Below, piece after piece: positions 37,039 through 45,165 of a stretch of 64,000 bases of DNA (the first letter of the stretch is position 1; the number at the start of each line of letters is the position of its first letter). This DNA is from Marinobacter sp. BGYM27 (GTDB taxonomy: Bacteria > Pseudomonadota > Gammaproteobacteria > Pseudomonadales > Oleiphilaceae). The position numbers were made by a program, and so were the translations under genes. The stretch lies in NCBI GenBank assembly GCA_025153445.1, contig JANZNS010000007.1, positions 124,001 through 188,000 of the forward strand, read 5' to 3'. The notes under the pieces are model-generated. The model was not told the origin of the DNA and did no database searches. It was given only the letters and a program-made list of their open reading frames with translations.

Positions 37039-37926
37039 ATGACCTTCGACTTTATTCCCAGCCCCCTTCGAAACAAGCTCGTCGACTATGCCCGCCTGCT
37101 CCGGCTGGACCGGCCAATTGGCACCTTGCTGCTGCTTTGGCCAACCTATTGGGCGCTCTGGCTCGCCGCGTCCGGGTTTCCGTCATGGCCCAACCTCATC
37201 ATCTTCACCCTCGGCGTATTCATGATGCGGGCGGCAGGCTGCGCCATTAATGATTTTGCCGACCGCAAAGTCGATGGCCATGTTAAACGGACCAATGCGC
37301 GCCCGCTTGCGACCGGCAGGGTCAAACCTTTCGAAGCTGTCGCATTGTTTCTCGGGCTGGCACTGGTGTCTTTCCTGATGGTCGTGCTCTGGACCAACAC
37401 GCTGACCTTTTACCTGTCATTTGGCGGTCTGGTGCTGGCGTTCATCTATCCTTTTATGAAGCGCTTCACTCACTTGCCCCAGCTGTTTCTGGGTGCTGCA
37501 TTTTCGTGGGCGATTCCGATGGCCTGGGCTGCGGAGGCCGGCGAGTTGGCGAAGGTGACCTGGCTGCTATTCCTGGCCAATGTGCTCTGGACGGTGGCCT
37601 ATGACACGCTATATGCAATGGTCGACCGGGACGACGACCTCAAAATAGGCGTTAAATCGACCGCGATACTGTTCGGCGAAGCTGATCGAGCCATCGTCGC
37701 AGGTCTTCAGACCTTCGTTATTCTGATCCTGATTTCGGTGGGCACCCAGACAGAACTCGGGATAGCCTACTATCTGGGGCTTCTCGGCATGGCGGTTCTG
37801 TTTGTTTTCCAGCAGCACATGATCCGCTATCGCCAGCGGGAAGAATGCTTCCGCGCATTCCTGAATAATCAGTGGGCCGGGCTGTCGGTCTTTATCGGGC
37901 TGGCACTGGATTTTGCGCTTCGATAG
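37039..37926 (+). CDS. ubiA: 4-hydroxybenzoate polyprenyltransferase
   Basis: 295 residues with about eight membrane segments. The two Asp-rich prenyl diphosphate sites are [20 protein letters not shown] near 69 and [20 protein letters not shown] near 190. It attaches the octaprenyl-like side chain to 4-hydroxybenzoate in the inner membrane, directly after UbiC. It is the last gene of the hpt-ubiC-ubiA run; phoB follows after a 393-bp gap that holds a Pho box and an inverted-repeat element. Confidence 0.96.
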   Translation: MTFDFIPSPLRNKLVDYARLLRLDRPIGTLLLLWPTYWALWLAASGFPSWPNLIIFTLGVFMMRAAGCAINDFADRKVDGHVKRTNARPLATGRVKPFEAVALFLGLALVSFLMVVLWTNTLTFYLSFGGLVLAFIYPFMKRFTHLPQLFLGAAFSWAIPMAWAAEAGELAKVTWLLFLANVLWTVAYDTLYAMVDRDDDLKIGVKSTAILFGEADRAIVAGLQTFVILILISVGTQTELGIAYYLGLLGMAVLFVFQQHMIRYRQREECFRAFLNNQWAGLSVFIGLALDFALR

Positions 37927-37976
37927 TGCCGGCCTCGGCAGGCAACCGTCCATGTCGTTGCAGCTTTACTTCGGGC

Positions 37977-37998
37977 TTGTCATATTTATGTCATAAAT
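37977..37998 (+). promoter_or_regulatory. Pho box of the phoBR operon
   Basis: TTGTCAT (37977-37983), four bases ATTT, ATGTCAT (37988-37994), then AAAT: two 7-bp direct repeats close to the CTGTCAT consensus at 11-bp spacing, the PhoB binding geometry. A -10-like TGTAAT follows at 38005-38010. This indicates phoB autoregulation under phosphate limitation. The expected transcription start falls at about 38017, at the left edge of the inverted-repeat element. Confidence 0.8.
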
Positions 37999-38015
37999 AC
38001 GGGGTGTAATGTGTC

Positions 38016-38279
38016 GTGTCCCGTCTGGCCAATGACTTAACCTACTGCGTGGCACTGAGGATTCTGGTCAAGGCGACGGTCCGCCGATGTGGTGGCTCCA
38101 CATCAAGATCTGGCAACGCCGATCCAAAGTCCTCAGCGACAAGCTCTTCGGGAGCTCCTGAGAGCTTTGAGAGCGGCTTTACGGTTGCTCGGTCTGGAAC
38201 CACCAATTCTTCCCGCCCGTGCATTGCTCTCAAAGCTCTCAGGGGCTCAGTGGATTAAGTCATTGGCCAGACGGGACAC
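38016..38279. mobile_element. 264-bp MITE-like element with perfect 25-bp terminal inverted repeats
   Basis: The sequence at 38016-38040 (starting GTGTCCCGTCTGGCC) is repeated in perfect inverted form at 38255-38279. Nested inside, 38152-38174 and 38226-38248 form a second inverted pair of 23 bp with one mismatch. No transposase gene fits inside; short reading frames on both strands look like by-products. I find no clear target-site duplication at the outer edges. The size, long perfect terminal repeats and lack of coding fit a MITE or a deleted insertion sequence, and the outermost TG...CA suggests an IS3- or IS481-like origin, but this is inference. It occupies the gap between the phoB promoter and the phoB gene, so the RNA leader should fold on it. 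Confidence 0.55.
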
Positions 38280-38319
38280 TAGCAACAATGATTCGCTGGT
38301 GCTGACAAGGGAAAACGTC

Positions 38320-39012
38320 ATGTCGGGAAAAACCGTACTAATCGTCGACGATGAACCGTCGATTCGGGAAATGATTGCCGTCGCGCTGGAGATGGCTGAC
38401 TACAACTATCTCGAAGCTGCTGACGCGCTGGATGCGCACGCCCTCATTATTGATCGCAAGCCAGACCTGATTTTGCTGGACTGGATGTTGCCGGGCACAA
38501 CGGGAATTGAGCTGGCACGGCGTCTTAAAAAAGACGAGACCACAGCCGAGATCCCGATCATCATGCTCACTGCCAAAGTTGAGGAAGACAACAAGATACA
38601 GGGACTGGAATCCGGCGCAGACGATTACATCACCAAGCCGTTTTCCCCCCGCGAACTGGTCGCGCGCCTCAAGGCTGTACTGCGCCGGACCACCCCGGCC
38701 GGTATCGAAACGCCGGTTGAAGTGGATGGCCTGCATCTTGATCCGGCCAGCCACCGGGTAACCTCCCCGGCAGGGGCTGTCGATATGGGGCCCACTGAAT
38801 ATAAACTGCTGCAATTCTTCATGACGCATCAGGAGCGTGTATACACTCGCGCCCAGTTGCTGGATCAGGTCTGGGGTGGCAATGTCTATGTTGAAGAGCG
38901 CACGGTTGACGTGCATATCCGCCGTCTGCGCAAAGCGCTGGGAGACCAGCACGATCATCTGATCCAGACCGTCAGAGGCACCGGCTACCGGTTCTCGACC
39001 CGCGCAGCCTGA
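38320..39012 (+). CDS. phoB: Phosphate regulon response regulator PhoB
   Basis: 230 residues from the ATG at 38320 (ACAAGGG upstream); a longer frame reaches back into the inverted-repeat element but is not expected to be translated. Receiver domain: VLIVDDEPSIREMIAVAL, LILLDWMLPGTTGIEL with the phospho-Asp near residue 53, MLTAKVEEDNK and DYITKPFSPREL. C-terminal winged helix: MGPTEYKLLQFFMTHQERVY and VDVHIRRLRKALG. It activates phosphate-uptake genes when phosphorylated by PhoR. Its promoter carries a Pho box; an inverted-repeat element lies in the leader. Confidence 0.97.
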   Translation: MSGKTVLIVDDEPSIREMIAVALEMADYNYLEAADALDAHALIIDRKPDLILLDWMLPGTTGIELARRLKKDETTAEIPIIMLTAKVEEDNKIQGLESGADDYITKPFSPRELVARLKAVLRRTTPAGIETPVEVDGLHLDPASHRVTSPAGAVDMGPTEYKLLQFFMTHQERVYTRAQLLDQVWGGNVYVEERTVDVHIRRLRKALGDQHDHLIQTVRGTGYRFSTRAA

Positions 39013-39087
39013 CCCCGGTCAGTAACACTGCGCGTGCACCAGGCCATGTATTTCCGACCTCGGGTCGGCCGCCGTCAGGGATACAGC

Positions 39088-40416
39088 ATGCAACACAACT
39101 GGACGCGACATTTCCGCATCATCATTGGCTTTGTATTCGCCTGTGCAGTTGCTGGCTGGTGGCTGGGGAGCGTGCTGATCGGGCTCTGCACCGGTCTTGC
39201 ACTTTATCTGGCATGGACGCTGGTGCAGACCCGGCGCCTGCACCAGTGGCTTGCCGATCCCGATGCCAGTGATGAAGCGCCGGGTAGCGTTGGGCTCTGG
39301 GGCGACCTGTTTGACAGTCTGCATCGCCAGCATCAGAAACACCTGAGATCCCGGGATTTACTGCAAACCCGCATCAACCGCGTGCAAGAATCCACCAACG
39401 CCATGCGCGACGGCGTCATCATGACCAACGCCGATGGCGCAATGGAGTGGTGGAACTGGTCGGCCGAGTACCTGCTGGGGTTCCGACGCGAGACAGATCG
39501 GGGACAGCCGATTCACAACCTGATCCGCAGCCCTTCATTCAAGCGTTACTTTGATGCCCGGGATTATCGCGAGCCCCTGGACATCCGCTCGCCCGCCAAG
39601 CCCCATATCCACCTGCAGATCCAGATCAGCCTGTTTGGGGACGACGACCGCCTGATCGTGGCAAAAGATATCACCCGCCTGTTCCAACTCGAACAGATGC
39701 GCCGGGACTTTGTCAGCAATGTCTCTCACGAAATGCGCACCCCGTTGACGGTAATCAGCGGCTATCTCGAAACCCTCACCGATAATGCAGACGACGCCCC
39801 ACCCCGCTGGCAAAAAGCATTGAATACCATGGCCCAGCAGGCCGACCGGATGGAAGCACTGATCACCGACCTTATCCTGTTGGCAAAGCTGGAAACCGGT
39901 GAACAGCAGGTTAACGACAACGTGACCAATGTGCGGACGCTGATAGAACAAACCTGCAGCGACGCGCGAGCGCTCAGCGGTGAGGCTGAACATCAGATCG
40001 AGACCGAGATCGGCCCCCGCCACTTCGTGTTCGGCGACGAAGGCCAGTTACGCAGCGCCTTCTCAAACATTATCTTCAACGCGGTAAAATACACGCCCGC
40101 CGGCGGCACCATCCGTATTCGCTGGTATACCGACAAGGAAGGCGCTCACCTGGCGGTGAAGGACAGCGGCATTGGTATCGACATGGTGCATATTCCACGG
40201 CTGACCGAGCGTTTTTACCGCGCCGACCCCAGCCGACACCAGCAAACCGGTGGCACCGGCCTCGGGCTGGCAATCGTCAAGCACGTACTGCTCAACCATG
40301 ACGGCAATCTGGAGATCAACAGTAATCCGGGCGAAGGCAGTGAATTTATCTGCCACCTGCCCCGTGCGCGCATTGCCGAAGCACCAATAGAAACGGCACA
40401 GGGAATTTTCGATTAA
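39088..40416 (+). CDS. phoR: Phosphate regulon sensor histidine kinase PhoR
   Basis: 442 residues from the ATG at 39088 (AGGGA upstream); a GTG at 39034 in the same frame is possible. Two N-terminal membrane segments (IIIGFVFACAVAGWWLGSVL, IGLCTGLALYLAWTLV) with almost no periplasmic loop, a PAS domain (VQESTNAMRDGVIMTNADGA), then the kinase: H box VSNVSHEMRTPLTVISGYLE with His near 214, N box FSNIIFNAVKYTPAGG, G1 VKDSGIGIDM, F box RFYRADPSR and G2 GGTGLGLAIV. It phosphorylates PhoB at low phosphate. The gap to phoB is 75 bp. Confidence 0.96.
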   Translation: MQHNWTRHFRIIIGFVFACAVAGWWLGSVLIGLCTGLALYLAWTLVQTRRLHQWLADPDASDEAPGSVGLWGDLFDSLHRQHQKHLRSRDLLQTRINRVQESTNAMRDGVIMTNADGAMEWWNWSAEYLLGFRRETDRGQPIHNLIRSPSFKRYFDARDYREPLDIRSPAKPHIHLQIQISLFGDDDRLIVAKDITRLFQLEQMRRDFVSNVSHEMRTPLTVISGYLETLTDNADDAPPRWQKALNTMAQQADRMEALITDLILLAKLETGEQQVNDNVTNVRTLIEQTCSDARALSGEAEHQIETEIGPRHFVFGDEGQLRSAFSNIIFNAVKYTPAGGTIRIRWYTDKEGAHLAVKDSGIGIDMVHIPRLTERFYRADPSRHQQTGGTGLGLAIVKHVLLNHDGNLEINSNPGEGSEFICHLPRARIAEAPIETAQGIFD

Positions 40417-40433
40417 GACCACACTCGCGCGGA

Positions 40434-41273
40434 TCAGATACCGGTGCGAAAACGGGCTATAAAGCGGGAAAGGTCTTCCATCTTCTGCGGGTCTTCGTCA
40501 ACAAACCTTACCACCAGACTGACAAAGTCCGTATCCTGACGCTTCTCGACAGCTTGCAGCTGGTGCACATACCCGTTCAGACGAGCCACTGTACCTTCGC
40601 TGATTTCAAGATCGACCACAGCCTGATCAAGAATGCCGGGAAAGGCCTGATCGCGCTTGCAGATCACCTTTATCTCGGTGAGGTTAATATCCTTTACTAC
40701 CGAGCGCAGAGTCGAGTCAGCAAACCTTACCGCCGCCACGCTTCGCATTCTCCCCGCAGCACCGCCGCCGGACTTGTCAGGTGTCGGCTTTTCAGGCGCT
40801 GGCTGCGCCCCCTTGGTCAATAGCGCAGCTGATTCCTTGAGTGCATCGGTCGGTCCGTCCATCGACTTGCCGGACGCGCCCATGGCGTGCTTCAGCTTGT
40901 TGCCCATCACCTTGATAATTTTCTTGCTCAGCCCATCAGGACTGAACGGCTTGCCCAGGTATTCCGACACCCCTTCCTGCACAGCCTCGATAACATGTGA
41001 CTTGTCACCCCGGCTGGTAATCATGATGAATGGACAGTGCTTGAATGCTTCCTGCTGACGCATCCAGCGGAGCAATTCCAGACCGGACATTTCCGGCATT
41101 TCCCAATCGCATAACACAAGATCAAAGGGAGTTTTGGTCATCATGAACTGTGCTTTTTTGCCGTTCGGAGCCTCGGCCAGCTCAATAACAGGAAAACGAT
41201 TCCGCACAGTCCGCTTGACCAGATCCCGGACAAAACTGGCGTCATCGACCACCAGCGCCTTCAGCATTGCCAT
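40434..41273 (-). CDS. Response regulator with a PilZ-like C-terminal domain
   Basis: 279 residues. Receiver at 1-125: KALVVDDASFVRDLVKRTVR, VLCDWEMPEMSGLELLRW with the phospho-Asp near 57, IMITSRGDK and EYLGKPFSPDGL. A Pro/Lys-rich linker (KGAQPAPEKPTPDK) follows. The C-terminal 100 residues (RSVAAVRFADSTLRSVVKDI, LEISEGTVARLNGYVHQLQA, FVSLVVRFVDEDPQKMEDLS) look like a PilZ-type beta-barrel, although the RxxxR and DxSxxG c-di-GMP motifs are weak or absent. A similar gene sits close to phoR in P. aeruginosa from memory. It is convergent with phoR, ending 17 bp after it. No kinase is adjacent, so it may be an orphan regulator in motility or attachment. Confidence 0.8.
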   Translation of the reverse strand: MAMLKALVVDDASFVRDLVKRTVRNRFPVIELAEAPNGKKAQFMMTKTPFDLVLCDWEMPEMSGLELLRWMRQQEAFKHCPFIMITSRGDKSHVIEAVQEGVSEYLGKPFSPDGLSKKIIKVMGNKLKHAMGASGKSMDGPTDALKESAALLTKGAQPAPEKPTPDKSGGGAAGRMRSVAAVRFADSTLRSVVKDINLTEIKVICKRDQAFPGILDQAVVDLEISEGTVARLNGYVHQLQAVEKRQDTDFVSLVVRFVDEDPQKMEDLSRFIARFRTGI

Positions 41274-41467
41274 ATCACAGCCCTTTCAGTCTATTTGTTG
41301 AGAGGCCTTCTCTAACGCTTACTATAGCCCAGCCCATCAACACTACGGTTAAGAACCCGGCCATAACTGTAAGTTTTGTTATTACCGTCGTTGTTCTACG
41401 GTGTTTTCGCAGCATCAAAACAAGCTACCATGCGGTTTCATCTGGATGCGAGCGCGAGGAATAATTT

Positions 41468-42745
41468 GTGAAACAAGGACTAACTGCCGGCCATTACCTG
41501 ACAAGCACGATCATCGCCGCCTGCCTTTTATCCGGAACAGCGTGGGCCGGACAGGCCGACAAAAGTGCCGGAGTACCGCTGAGCGCCGAGAACACCACAT
41601 CGACGCAATTTCAATCCTGCGTCGCCAATCTGAAAACACGGGCCCTGAAATCCGGGGTTTCCGAGAAGGTAGCCGATGATGTTCTGGGCCAGGTCAGTTA
41701 TCTCGATCGGGTAATCGAACTCGATCGCCGCCAGCCTGAATTCACAACAACGTTTGCCGATTACCTCAACCGGCGCGTCAATGAAGATCGCATTGAAAAA
41801 GGGCGCGCACTGCTGGAGAGGCACAGAGCACTGCTCAATCGGGTGACCGCCGAAACCGGCGTACCGGCCGCCTACCTGCTCGCCTTCTGGGGACTGGAAA
41901 CCAACTTCGGCACCTATTTCGGCAAGATGTCCGTGCCCAGCTCGCTGGCGACACTGGCCTGTGATCCGCGACGGGCGGACTATTTTTCTGGCGAGCTGAT
42001 GTCGGCGTTACAGATTATCGACGAAGGCGCCATCACCCCGGATCAAATGGAAGGTTCCTGGGCCGGCGCCATGGGGCACGTGCAGTTCATGCCCTCTGTG
42101 TTCCTGCGCTATGCCGTCGATGCTGACGGGGATGGCAAACGCGATCTGTGGCACAGCATTCCGGATGCAATGATGTCCGCCGGAAACTTCCTCAACCATC
42201 TGGGCTGGGATGGTGATTATCGCTGGGGCCGCGAAGTACTGTTACCCAAGCAGTTTGACTACAGCGAGGCGGGCCTCAAGCGGGCCAAACCACTGACAGA
42301 CTGGCGCAAGGAAGGCATCACGGATGCATTTGGCAATGCGCTGCCCAATGCCGATGTAAAGGCCGCCCTGATTGTGCCGGCCGGTCATGAAGGCCCTGCT
42401 TTTCTGGTGTACCACAACTTCCACGTCATTATGGGCTGGAACCGTTCGGAGTATTACGCCATCGCCGTCGGCCATCTGGCTGATCGTATTGCCGGAGGCG
42501 GCGGGCTACAACAACCGCCGCCGGAAGACGCCCTGCACCTGTCCCGGCAGGATATTGAAGCATTACAAAATGCACTGAATGACCAGGGTTACGACGCCGG
42601 TACACCCGATGGCATTCTTGGGCCCGCAACCCGCAGCGCCATTCGCGACTATCAGCGCTCCCGGAAGCTGATTGCTGACGGCTATCCGGACGAGATCCTG
42701 TTTGAATCGCTCAAGATCACCCTGAGCGAGCCAGACAAGGGCTGA
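41468..42745 (+). CDS. Lytic murein transglycosylase (MltB/SLT_2) with peptidoglycan-binding domain
   Basis: 425 residues from a GTG at 41468 with GCGAGGAAT upstream. Signal peptide (TSTIIAACLLSGTAWAGQ). SLT_2 domain at 50-345: YLLAFWGLETNFGTYFGKMS with the catalytic Glu near 143, GSWAGAMGHVQFMPSVFLRY, and WGREVLLP; C-terminal PG_binding_1 repeat: SRQDIEALQNALNDQGYDAG and GILGPATRSAIRDYQRSRKL. No lipobox is present, so it is probably periplasmic and soluble. It cleaves peptidoglycan with formation of anhydro-muropeptides. Confidence 0.92.
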   Translation: MKQGLTAGHYLTSTIIAACLLSGTAWAGQADKSAGVPLSAENTTSTQFQSCVANLKTRALKSGVSEKVADDVLGQVSYLDRVIELDRRQPEFTTTFADYLNRRVNEDRIEKGRALLERHRALLNRVTAETGVPAAYLLAFWGLETNFGTYFGKMSVPSSLATLACDPRRADYFSGELMSALQIIDEGAITPDQMEGSWAGAMGHVQFMPSVFLRYAVDADGDGKRDLWHSIPDAMMSAGNFLNHLGWDGDYRWGREVLLPKQFDYSEAGLKRAKPLTDWRKEGITDAFGNALPNADVKAALIVPAGHEGPAFLVYHNFHVIMGWNRSEYYAIAVGHLADRIAGGGGLQQPPPEDALHLSRQDIEALQNALNDQGYDAGTPDGILGPATRSAIRDYQRSRKLIADGYPDEILFESLKITLSEPDKG

Positions 42746-42784
42746 CACATCGCGTCTGTCGTTACCGTTAAGGAACTTCATACA

Positions 42785-43330
42785 ATGGAAACGAAGCCGG
42801 AAATTCTCGACACCCGTCTGGTGGCCAAAAGCCGCCTGTTTGGCATCGAATCCGTTCACCTGCGCTTCAGCAACGGTGAGGAGCGGGAGTTCGAGAGGCT
42901 GCGCACTCCTCCCATCGCTGGCGTCATGTGCGTACCCATGCTGGACAATGACACCGTGGTTTTGATTCGTGAATACGGTGCCGGGGTTGAAGACTATCAA
43001 TTAACGCTGCCGAAAGGCGCCTACGAGCACGGAGAGGACTGGCGGGACGCCGCAAACCGGGAGCTCAAGGAAGAAGCAGGCTACGGCGCCCGGACACTGA
43101 CTCACCTCAAGGATATGACGCTATCTCCGGGCTACATGGGTCACACCATCCGGATTGCGTTGGCTGAAGATCTTTACGAGGAAACGCTGCCCGGTGATGA
43201 GCCTGAGCCGCTGGAGGTGCTGACCTGGAAGCTCTCCGAACTCGACTCGCTTGTAGCGCGTCAGGACATGACGGAAGCTCGGGTTATTGCCGCCCTGTAC
43301 ATGGTGAAATCACTGCTGAGCGAGCGTTAA
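42785..43330 (+). CDS. nudE: ADP compounds hydrolase NudE
   Basis: 181 residues. The Nudix box is complete: GAYEHGEDWRDAANRELKEE followed by AGYG (residues 79-102). N- and C-terminal flanks (LFGIESVHLRFSNGEEREFE, PLEVLTWKLSELDSLVAR) match NudE, which hydrolyses ADP-ribose, NADH and Ap3A. GGAACTTCATACA precedes the ATG. It lies 39 bp after the transglycosylase gene and may be co-transcribed. Confidence 0.93.
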   Translation: METKPEILDTRLVAKSRLFGIESVHLRFSNGEEREFERLRTPPIAGVMCVPMLDNDTVVLIREYGAGVEDYQLTLPKGAYEHGEDWRDAANRELKEEAGYGARTLTHLKDMTLSPGYMGHTIRIALAEDLYEETLPGDEPEPLEVLTWKLSELDSLVARQDMTEARVIAALYMVKSLLSER

Positions 43331-43425
43331 AAAAGCGGGAATCCATTACCTATCATGTGTCAGGTTTTTATACATAGATCACAAATGCACACACCTAACT
43401 CATTGTAAATTGGTTTATTTTAGCA

Positions 43426-43442
43426 TTGGCATGATTATCGCT
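43426..43442 (+). promoter_or_regulatory. Sigma-54 type promoter of the PEP-CTERM gene
   Basis: TTGGCATGATTATCGCT has GG (43428-43429) and GC (43440-43441) separated by exactly 10 nt, the invariant spacing, and TTGGCAtG agrees with the TTGGCACG -24 element. It lies 86 bp upstream of the start codon. The region before it (43331-43425) is AT-rich. PEP-CTERM genes in several bacteria are driven by RpoN with the PrsK/PrsR two-component system, which fits. Confidence 0.7.
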
Positions 43443-43527
43443 TTTTCGATTCAGTGACTCGCGCATGTCTCACACCAAAAGGTGAGGCAACAGAGTATCT
43501 AAAAAAGCTGGATTCAAGGGATACATC

Positions 43528-44268
43528 ATGAAAAAAATAATCAAAGGACTGGTCGGCGCTCTGGTGCTGACCACTTCAGCCACCGTCGCAGCCTTCCCGG
43601 TTGATCTGGAAAGTGTCAGCGGCCAATGGGTAAACCCAACAGGCGGCCAAAACGTCAATGGCGTTGGCACCAATGAAATTCGCTGGGGCACAGGCTCGAG
43701 CCAAAGCGGTTATGACTTTGACGGCAACCCGTCGCTACCACAAACCATCACAAACTCTGATAGCTTTGTGCTCGGATCGGTAACTCACCACAACAATCCG
43801 ATTGCCGAAAACTCCGCTATTACCGGCGTTTCGCTCGAAGTGCTGGCCTCTTTCACTGACTCATCGAACACTGCTGCCACAGGTCCATATTCATTCCTGT
43901 TCGAGCACAATGAGACACCGAACAACGCGCCGGTCACCACTGAGTGCGCATGGTTCAACTTCCTGTGCCAGATATTCCATGGCGGCAGCTATACCCAGTA
44001 CAACGGCGACGTTGACGATATCGTGACCATCATGTTCGACAACACTGTGGATAGCACCGAGTTCGTATTGGGCTCTAACATCTATTCCATCAGCCTGTTG
44101 GGCTTTGAAGGCAACGCGTCTTCTTTCGCTACTCCTGAAAATGGCTCGACTTCTGTCAACCTGCTCGCCAGCCTGAATGTGCGCTCTGTTCCAGAGCCGG
44201 GCACATTGGCGCTGCTGGGCCTTGGCCTGGTCGGTGCCGGCGTTATGCGTCGCCGTCGCGCTGCCTGA
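43528..44268 (+). CDS. PEP-CTERM sorting domain protein, THxN family
   Basis: 246 residues. Signal peptide MKKIIKGLVGALVLTTSATV ending AAF; a beta-rich, Asn/Ser/Thr-rich exported body; the family-defining LGSVTHHNNPI near residue 84; and a C-terminal PEP-CTERM tail VPEPGTLALLGLGLVGAGV followed by MRRRRAA. The tail (Pro-Glu-Pro, a membrane helix, Arg cluster) is cut by an exosortase, which places the protein at the cell surface or in the exopolysaccharide matrix. Two Cys (CAWFNFLCQ) may form a disulfide. No exosortase gene is within the window. It stands alone with a terminator and a GG-N10-GC promoter. Confidence 0.92.
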   Translation: MKKIIKGLVGALVLTTSATVAAFPVDLESVSGQWVNPTGGQNVNGVGTNEIRWGTGSSQSGYDFDGNPSLPQTITNSDSFVLGSVTHHNNPIAENSAITGVSLEVLASFTDSSNTAATGPYSFLFEHNETPNNAPVTTECAWFNFLCQIFHGGSYTQYNGDVDDIVTIMFDNTVDSTEFVLGSNIYSISLLGFEGNASSFATPENGSTSVNLLASLNVRSVPEPGTLALLGLGLVGAGVMRRRRAA

Positions 44269-44322
44269 TCAGCAGCCCGCTTCGGCACATTAGTCATCCC
44301 GCGGATGACGAAGCAGTACCCG

Positions 44323-44348
44323 AAACCCCGCCCGCAAGGCGGGGTTTT
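44323..44348 (+). terminator. Terminator of the PEP-CTERM gene
   Basis: AAACCCCGCC and GGCGGGGTTT as perfect arms with a 5-nt loop, then TCTTT, starting about 54 bp after the stop codon. Confidence 0.88.
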
Positions 44349-44459
44349 CTTTATGCAGCACCCAACTTGAGGCACACTCGCGTCCAGCCGTCGTTATTCC
44401 CTGGATCACATTGACATCGGGCGACTAACGCAACCTTCCCAGGCAATGGACCGGATCTC

Positions 44460-45152
44460 ATGCGACTCGATTTTTTTCTCTCAAAAAGCACCGGTATCTC
44501 CCGTAAAGAAGCCCGACGCCAGATCATGGCGGGTCGTGTCACCGTCGACGGTACCCTGTGCAAAAAATCCGCGACTACTGTCACAGCGGATCAAGCAATC
44601 TCACGTGACGATCAGGCGCTGCAGCTTCCCGGTGAACACCGCTATCTGATGATGAACAAGCCGGTCGATGTAGTCAGTGCGACGACTGACGATCTTCATA
44701 CCACGGCACTTAATCTGATCCCGCCAGAATGGCGCAGGGACTTGCACATTGCAGGAAGGTTGGACCGGGACACAACGGGATTACTGCTGCTGACCACCGA
44801 CGGCCAATGGTCCCATCGGGTGACATCCCCCCGCTCAGATTGCGCAAAGACCTATCAGGTGTGGCTGGCTGAGCCGCTGTCTGAAGACGCCATCCAGCAA
44901 CTTGAAGCGGGTATTTTACTGAAAAGTGAAACGGATAAGACGGCACCCGCAAAGGTGGAGATGATTGCACCGGCGCACATTCGTCTCAGCATAACCGAGG
45001 GGCGTTACCACCAGGTGAAACGGATGTTGGCAGCAGTGGGGAATCATGTTGAACGCTTGCATCGAGAGCGCATTGGCGCGATCACGCTGGAACCATCACT
45101 GGCTCCAGGCGAATACCGGGAACTCACCGAAGCTGAAATCAACAGCTTCTGA
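44460..45152 (+). CDS. rsuA: Ribosomal small subunit pseudouridine synthase A
   Basis: 230 residues. N-terminal S4-like domain (MRLDFFLSKSTGISRKEARR), catalytic domain with LHIAGRLDRDTTGLLLLTTD near 95-115 (active-site Asp in GRLDRDTTG) and TEGRYHQVKRMLAAVGNHVE near 180. This is the RsuA/RluE branch, which modifies U516 of 16S rRNA. It is convergent with the asparaginase-like gene, whose end lies 13 bp away. Confidence 0.92.
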   Translation: MRLDFFLSKSTGISRKEARRQIMAGRVTVDGTLCKKSATTVTADQAISRDDQALQLPGEHRYLMMNKPVDVVSATTDDLHTTALNLIPPEWRRDLHIAGRLDRDTTGLLLLTTDGQWSHRVTSPRSDCAKTYQVWLAEPLSEDAIQQLEAGILLKSETDKTAPAKVEMIAPAHIRLSITEGRYHQVKRMLAAVGNHVERLHRERIGAITLEPSLAPGEYRELTEAEINSF

Positions 45153-45165
45153 GAGACCCCAGCCA

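Noticed and set aside
38016-38258. 80-residue frame within the inverted-repeat element
   Set aside because: Starts inside the left repeat arm with GTG and no ribosome-binding site; Ser/Arg-rich with no transposase motif. Could be a remnant but cannot be supported.
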